Source: Drosophila pseudoobscura (Eukaryota; Arthropoda; Insecta; Diptera; Drosophilidae). From it: a stretch of 64,000 nucleotides of DNA. The DNA lies in NCBI RefSeq assembly GCF_009870125.1, contig NC_046683.1:52653869-52717868 (forward strand), in the 5' to 3' direction. Made by a program: the position numbers and the translations under genes. The notes under the pieces are model-generated. The model was given only the letters and a program-made list of their open reading frames with translations. It was not told the DNA's origin and did no database searches. This document shows, piece after piece, positions 57,501 to 64,000 of the stretch. The first letter of the stretch is position 1; each line of letters opens with the position of its first letter.

Positions 57501-59422
57501 GTTTTGTTTTGAAATACATATTATGATAAACACTCAAATTCGGAGGGTTACTGATTGGCAGCAGATATTTAATAATTCTAAAGAAAACGATTTGCATTTC
57601 TCGTATTCCAACTATATGGAATTTCAGTCAGCCGTTTTTGATATCATTAAAAACATAAAATATATATATAAATATCTTTACATATCCGTACATACACATA
57701 TCTTCCATCTTCCCGTCAAAAGTATTTGAATTTGAACTAATCGATCGGGTTATGCCCAAACCCTGACTGAATGAACCGGTTTAATTAAAAATATTCTGTT
57801 TCTCAGACTAATATGGTTACACGTGTACATATGTACATGACTTGTATTCAGATGCACATGCATCGCACTTCAGCGCCGACAATTACGAGGTACGCATTCC
57901 AATCCCTCCCGACAGTAGGCGCGTCAGGTGCCATCCGTCCTGAGGGGCACAATGACCAGATCTGGGTCTGCATGTGCAACACCTCCCACCCCCGCACAGA
58001 GGAGCGTTTGAGTGTCTTTAGAGCGTCATGGGTCAGTGCCGAAAAATCAATGGGCGAACATCCTCGCGGAGAAGCACTTTTGTGTACACGTGTGCAATAA
58101 TTACTCCCATAAAGATAAAGGGCGCCGTTTAAAATTGTAATGCAGCCATGTCGACAAAGAGGAATGAATTCACTTTGCATTTAATTGCAGGTAATTTTCA
58201 ATTAACCAGACGTCATAAAATGATACTCGTACTATCTCGTTGATGCGACGTTCAATCTGAAGCTTTGACAGTAAATGTCGATCAATCACGAGCCGAGATC
58301 GGCCTTAATTTCCCACACGACCCAAGTACATATCTGATTCGGCTCGACTTTTGAATAATAATAATATTACTATGCTGTTGTTTAACTTTCGAGCGAATGC
58401 AGATTCTTGGATCCTATCAATTATTTGGAATTTCCTTTTGCGGTAATCGGTAAGTACACATGCATGTTCCCCGAATTCATGACGAGATATGGCAATATAT
58501 ATATGTATGTTTAGTCTTCAATGTATATTTAGATAAGAGAATGACGAAGTTGCAGCAAGTACTTCTTGTTGCAATGTATGCTCCTCTGCAATGCCATGAT
58601 AAATTCCCAGGCAAGCTCCACCTTAACTTCCTCCAAAACAAAACAAAAACACAACAAAAAACCTGCAAAACTTTCCCCGTAAAAATACGCAAATTGATTT
58701 GGTTGTCGGGCATTGTATATTGCTTTGATAAAATTGATTTTTTTCTCAGGTTCACTTCTTACATTCAATTTATTTCTGCGCCTTTGTTTCTTTCGCTGCG
58801 ACGAGTTAGCTTGAGCTTGAGGCAGGGCAGCCGGAGGATAAGCGACGCGACTTCGATGGGTAGACGGAAACGCGACCTCACTGGGCGGCGGATTGGGGAC
58901 TACTGGCAGTTCAAATTAAAAGTACCAGCGACAGACTCACTTCGCAGCGGTTTGGCATTTTGTATACATATGTACATATGTACACATTCAAGTGATTCGT
59001 TGGTGTGCTTCTGGGGGAAGATCAGGGACTGGAGTAGCTCCAACGCATAGACTGGGGGGCTTGTCGCGCACTCACAGCCAGGCGGATCTGAACGGCTAGA
59101 GAACGCACAAAAGGTACGAGTGCATACGCGTATACGTAATATAGGGACATATATTGAAAATATTTTCCATATGTATACATTGTATTTATTCAAACTCTAA
59201 TCTCTAAACTTTAATTGTCTGATTATTTAAAATTGATCATCTCGCCACAAGTAATAATTAATTCATGATGTAGAAACAAGCAACCGTTTTACCTTTCCAA
59301 TATACATTCTCCTTAGAACAGAGCCTTACCTTGCTTTTCTAAAAAGATTGAACCATATATTGTCTTACACCAGACTTCAAATACAATCTACACTGCAAGA
59401 CAAAGATAGCAAGTACTATTAG
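54578..59422. other. Intergenic region upstream of the ABCG gene
   Basis: Expected to hold the promoter and 5' UTR of the ABCG gene. It shows a GGAATG run at 54801-54832, a pyrimidine tract CTCTTTCTCTCTCTCTCTCT near 54905-54935, and mixed AT-rich DNA. A GC-richer patch at 58795-59065 could be a distant promoter or UTR exon. No family-like protein is seen in any frame. Confidence 0.4.
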
Positions 59423-59704
59423 ACGAAGAGCTGTGGATGTTTACCAACACGCAGAGCTTTCTTGGACCAGCCAACTTGTAGTTCCAAGGTATGGTTGTAC
59501 CGTTTATTTGCCGCTCCGCTGCTACCAGATCGACTAAAAAGCCAAATTAGAGCAGCTTTCCCAATAGGTTTCTTATATCTGGTCTCAATTCCTCAACTGG
59601 AAGAAGATGATGAATATGACGATAAAAGCTTAATGGTGCTTGAACGTGTAGATGCCTCCCAATTTCGCCAGTGTTGGCAAACGAACAAACTCAGCATTTT
59701 TTAA
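59423..59704 (+). other. Coding-like fragment, unrecognised (possible exon or pseudogene piece)
   Basis: An open frame of 93 codons without an ATG start reads like real protein in its last two thirds: KVWLYRLFAAPLLPDRLK, AAFPIGFLYLVSIPQ, an acidic EEDDEYDDKS and ERVDASQFRQCWQTNK. Just upstream, another frame (DEELWMFTNTQSFLGPA) also looks coding, suggesting a frameshift near 59480. A short frame starting MPVTFEGADMNLFEIHV follows at 59728-59799 and ends beside a donor-like GTAAGG. I do not recognise the family. Confidence 0.35.
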
Positions 59705-59951
59705 TACTGATGTTTAAATTTGAATAATGCCGGTTACCTTTGAGGGCGCCGACATGAATTTATTTGAAATCCATGTCATTGGTTGCATCCGAGACGAAGT
59801 AAGGCATTCAATTTATCATCTGGAACCCCGATTTCGATTGAGTTTTCTTCAAGTTGAGAGCGTCAAATAACTTTATTGGCTATTCGCTTTAGCGAATAAG
59901 TTTCTTGTCACGCCACCAGGTGAGGACAGCCGTTCATAGTACCAAGTTCAT

Positions 59952-59955
59952 TGTA

Positions 59956-60010
<55 letters not shown>

Positions 60011-60011
60011 G
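59952..60011. repeat. TGTATG hexanucleotide microsatellite
   Basis: About ten nearly perfect tandem copies of TGTATG, ending in TGCATGTATG. Confidence 0.95.
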
Positions 60012-60585
60012 CATGTATGTACAAAATAATTACTAAAATACAATTCTCTTTCAGTGTGGGACGTCTGCGCTTGGAGGGATCGCGGGCACAGCTGATTTCT
60101 TGACTAGGGAGAGGAGTAGCTAGGAGCTTTGATTTGTGGAAGGAACTGCAACTGCACCTTCAACTACCTTCAACCGACACTGAGTGCCACTACGATATCT
60201 GACAGCACTGCGCCTTTCTAGCCATGCTCTGGCCCTCCCAATGTGTCTGCAAATATATAGATGAAAGATGGTGAGTGGTGCTGACGGTCTACGGTGTTAG
60301 CAAATGAAATACGTATGCATTTATAGGACTCTGAGTATATTTGTTTTTGCCCAGCCAGGTTCTTAGGCTAACAATCGGATTGCTTATTGCCATAGGTACG
60401 AGTACGAGTACGAGTTTAACAAGTGAGCGGTACGAATTATAAACTGTAGCCAGTTGGCCGCGACTCTACAGATGATTTGTCTGTTGCTGTGTAAAAAAAA
60501 AAAACAAGACAAGAAACGAAGAATCAAATGAAAAATGGTTAAATAACAAGTTTTGTGTTAGCTTCAATGAACAAATACTTTTAGT

Positions 60586-60867
60586 GGGTTGGTTCGGCAA
60601 CGTTTCTGAAATCGAGCCCGAAACCCGACTGCCAGCACAGCAAGAGTAGCCTGGAAGGGGCCATCGCCATCCTTTGCCAAGACACGCAGGTGCTGGTAGT
60701 CGAGTCTGCCCGGGAACGTGAGATACAGTGATCCTCAGGAATTCAAGGAATTTTTAAACCAATTATGCGGCGCTCACGTCAACTTTGTTCCTTTTGGTGG
60801 ATTATATAGCTTTATTAGTTTCAATTCAAATACGCATATGTCCCAAATAATTAAACCGAAATAATTT
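60586..60867 (+). pseudogene. Coding-like remnant with a frameshift, unrecognised
   Basis: Two overlapping frames read like one protein interrupted by a shift near 60718: SSLEGAIAILCQDTQVLVVE with SARE, then, in another frame, RYSDPQEFKEFLNQLCGAHV and NFVPFGGLYSFISFN, ending in TAA at 60867. Amino-acid composition and continuity resemble a genuine globular protein more than chance. Together with 59.4-59.8 kb it may be parts of one decayed plus-strand gene, or a live gene with introns I cannot resolve. Confidence 0.35.
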
Positions 60868-61295
60868 AGCCGCCAAAGAATATCAAAGAAATTGTTCTCT
60901 CATTTCCTCAACGCTCAGCAGCCCATCCAGAGGCGCCGGCAGCTGCAGGTTCTGGTTCTGCCACGCTAATTGCTTGTTCGACACAATTGTATTTTGGCAT
61001 TTCGTTTCTCTTTAAGTATAGCTACGCGTGTACTTGTAGTGTGTATTGATTGATTGATTGCTTTCGAATTGATTTAGGTGCTAATTTCCATAACCGGGCT
61101 ACGCTACAACCGTGTGAACTCTCTAAATATGTTGTATAGTTCTCTGTGGGACTCTCTTACTGCGGTCGGTGTTCACTAAGTTTTAAATTATGTTCAGCTG
61201 CTTCGTGTAATTTCTTTTTCTGGATTTTGTTGCTGCTACGCAAGTGGAATGCAACGGGCGGGTTCAGGGGTCGTACGGTCTAAGTGCATTGGAAA
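60868..61295. other. 3' flank of APT1
   Basis: Mostly the expected 3' UTR of the minus-strand APT1 gene. A GATT repeat (TTGATTGATTGATTG) occurs near 61046-61062. Nothing else is supported. Confidence 0.5.
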
Positions 61296-62230
<935 letters not shown>

Positions 62231-62837
62231 GTCTAGTGTTTAGCCTCTTGTGTTTACTATGGTGTTCTCTTCTAAACGCAGTGCCAGGTACGACGGTGCG
62301 ATTTTGCGTTGTGTTGCCTCTTGTGCTGCTTCGTCGCCGTGCTGACCCTACAGTTCTGCTCGGCGTTTTTCTGCAATGGGCAACGAACCGCTCTTTTTAG
62401 CTACGTGTTTAGAATTTTCTGTCGTTTCCGGGTGCTGGAAGCACGTAAATTTGTTATGTCATGTGGAAGGCAAAGCAAAATTAGTAATATTGATTTTACG
62501 ATATCAATGACAACTCGCCGCCGGCTATGTCAGTGTTCCGGTTAGCACGTCAATAGTTTTCAAACAACCAGACACACACTACTGTGATACGAATGTGACA
62601 CTTCACCTACCAGGTATTACTTTATCTATTATTTTTAGTTTTTTATTTTTTATAGCCAGCCACCGCTACACGTTTGCTACACATTTCTACACATTTGCTA
62701 CATAAAGGGAGGAAAAAGAGGGTATGGACAACAGGCAGAACGGCCCAGAAATTTCAACGCGTGTAAGGTTGTCCATACCCCTTTCTATAGCCCATTCAAA
62801 ATTACGACTCATGTTTTCGTTGCATTATGAGCTTCTT
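62231..62837. other. APT1 promoter region
   Basis: Upstream of the minus-strand APT1 start. A TACGATATCAATG stretch near 62497-62509 is a weak DRE-like candidate. The rest is unremarkable AT-rich DNA with TTTTTATTTTTTAT near 62639-62654. Confidence 0.4.
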
Positions 62838-63160
62838 ACCCTCAGAAATACCGAAAATACGTCACTAATTTCAAAATGTACCGTAAATATTCTTCAGTAT
62901 ATTTATATGTATTGAAATATTCCTATATTGCTCGTTTTTTATATTCGGTTGAATATTACTAGCTAGCTAGGACCGTCAGCTTTGAAATCAAAATTTTATC
63001 ATAAGAGACGGGCCAATTTTAAGTTCTCATGTTAAGTCCATAGCTCGTCTTAAGAAATACTGAAAAATCTTAGAAAATGTGTGTGAGCTAGACATGGCGG
63101 CAAGAAAATTAGTATGTCCGCTAACGTATACGGTCTGACCCTCAGAAATATACCGATTTC
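62838..63160 (+). repeat. Second copy of the CCCTCAGAAATATACCG repeat family
   Basis: The stretch 62840-63030 aligns with 15693-15870: CCCTCAGAAATA..CCGAAA, TACCGTAAATAT, a CTCGTTTTTTATATTCGGTT-like block, GCTAGCTAG and GAAATCAAAATTTTAT. A second unit, GTATACGGTCTGACCCTCAG followed by AAATATACCG, occurs at 63126-63157 in the same orientation. There is no obvious right-hand inverted end, so this copy looks truncated or rearranged. Confidence 0.65.
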
Positions 63161-63658
63161 AAAGATACGCAAAGAGCTGCAGGTATACACTATACTATCG
63201 TTGGCAAAACACTTAACTTCAATACACTATACTATGAATACTTGTTTGGCTTGTCAGCTCACATTAATCGTTTTTCTACTGTTGCGTTGCCACCAGTTCG
63301 ATACCAATTCCATACCAGGAGAGCCATGCCTTTCCAATAAGCTTTTTATTTCTGTCCCAGTCTTCAATTGAAGTGAAGTAGGGACACTATTGATGTTTGT
63401 TCCCGCGTATCGAATTCTTTGAAATCTGAGTTTGAGCCGTGACCCCATGCCGTTTATTGAATTTAGCTCCCTTAATTAAAATTTATCGTACTCAAGAGGA
63501 AAGAGTCAAAATTCAAGTTTGAGCAGCTGGTGTTTTCTATATTATAAAAAGCTTTCCGCTCAATCAAACAATCGCTTAAGAATAATTACTAGTTAGAGTC
63601 GATCCATTCATATGGATATCCATATTAACTTAATAATGTTGAAATTCCATCAAATGCA
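63161..63658. other. Spacer 3' of PCID2
   Basis: AT-rich spacer with CACTATACTAT repeats near 63187-63238; no supported gene. Confidence 0.4.
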
Positions 63659-64000
63659 TTACACTGATATCAATGGAGGAAAGGGGTTCTGCTTGGATAC
63701 AACCAGCTTGTTGTGGGCATATGAGATGTAGCCCTTGATCTTACCCTCGTAGATGAGATTGGCAATGATACAGTGCGTCTCGTCGAGGGACACGTCCGTA
63801 ACGCCAACGAACTGCAGCGCCGTCATAAAGTCGCCCAAGTCCAGCTGGTGAGTCTGGCGGATGGCAAACACTTTCTTGAATAGATTACGATAGACGATGA
63901 ACTTGAGCTTCTCGACCAGCAAATAGATGCCGCTTCGGATCAGCACCTTCTCGTTTTCGCGTACAATCTCATCGAACTTGTTGACATTTCCGGCTTTCAG
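63659..64000 (-). CDS. PCID2: PCI domain-containing protein 2 (TREX-2 complex), C-terminal part
   Basis: The frame is open to the right edge, so only the last 113 codons are seen. PCID2 (yeast Thp1 counterpart) works with Xmas and ENY2 in the nuclear-pore-bound TREX-2 complex in mRNA export. The visible part is the end of the PCI domain and its winged helix: GIYLLVEKLKFIVYRNLFKK, TALQFVGVTDVSLDE, ANLIYEGKIKGYISYAH and the very conserved tail KLVVSKQNPFPPL. Its last residues and stop at 63659 match the family end. Confidence 0.95.
   Translation of the reverse strand: MKAGNVNKFDEIVRENEKVLIRSGIYLLVEKLKFIVYRNLFKKVFAIRQTHQLDLGDFMTALQFVGVTDVSLDETHCIIANLIYEGKIKGYISYAHNKLVVSKQNPFPPLISV

Overview
The window is nuclear DNA from a fruit fly of the genus Drosophila. 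Genes carry short introns of about 55-80 bp next to two introns of 5.9 and 10.8 kb. The promoters hold DRE (TATCGATA) and Motif-1-like GTGTGACC sequences. The proteins match single-copy fly genes almost end to end. Long polymorphic-looking simple repeats and a gene order mixing genes I associate with the D. melanogaster chromosome arm 3L suggest a species other than D. melanogaster, perhaps of the obscura group; that last point is inference.

Layout from left to right. 0-9 kb: the 3' end of an unrecognised gene, then Dph1 (diphthamide synthesis), a THAP zinc-finger gene, and pallidin (BLOC-1 subunit 6), the last two sharing a divergent promoter with a perfect DRE. A dead Tc1/mariner-like element sits inside a pallidin intron. 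9.7-15.4 kb: two minus-strand genes, an MFSD6-like transporter and TfIIE-alpha. 15.7-16.6 kb: an AT-rich repeat with inverted ends, part of which recurs at 62.8 kb. 17-40 kb: one very long gene for an FBXL16-like F-box/leucine-rich-repeat protein. Its introns host two complete genes on the opposite strand: a 73-residue secreted four-cysteine peptide (27.1-27.6 kb) and a 287-residue protein I do not recognise (33.3-34.3 kb). A decayed inverted copy of the second host-intron gene lies downstream of the host at 41.3-41.8 kb.

42-45 kb: RNA polymerase III subunit RPC8 (Polr3H) and the ribosome-biogenesis kinase RIOK1, divergent across 291 bp. 46-54.6 kb: an ABCG half transporter whose first coding exon is 5.4 kb away from the rest. 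54.6-61 kb: mostly intergenic, with scattered coding-like fragments that look like a broken or unfinished gene. 61.3-62.2 kb: acyl-protein thioesterase 1. 63.7 kb to the right edge: the C-terminal end of PCID2 (TREX-2 complex).

Most genes are housekeeping genes (translation factor modification, transcription, ribosome assembly, mRNA export, depalmitoylation) that are neighbours rather than a pathway. I found no operon-like or CRISPR-like system. The parts most worth a second look are the two intron-nested genes, the inverted pseudogene relic of one of them, the coding-like remnant at 59.4-60.9 kb, and the inverted-end repeat family. All exon boundaries below were read by eye from splice consensus and reading-frame continuity; none was checked against transcripts.
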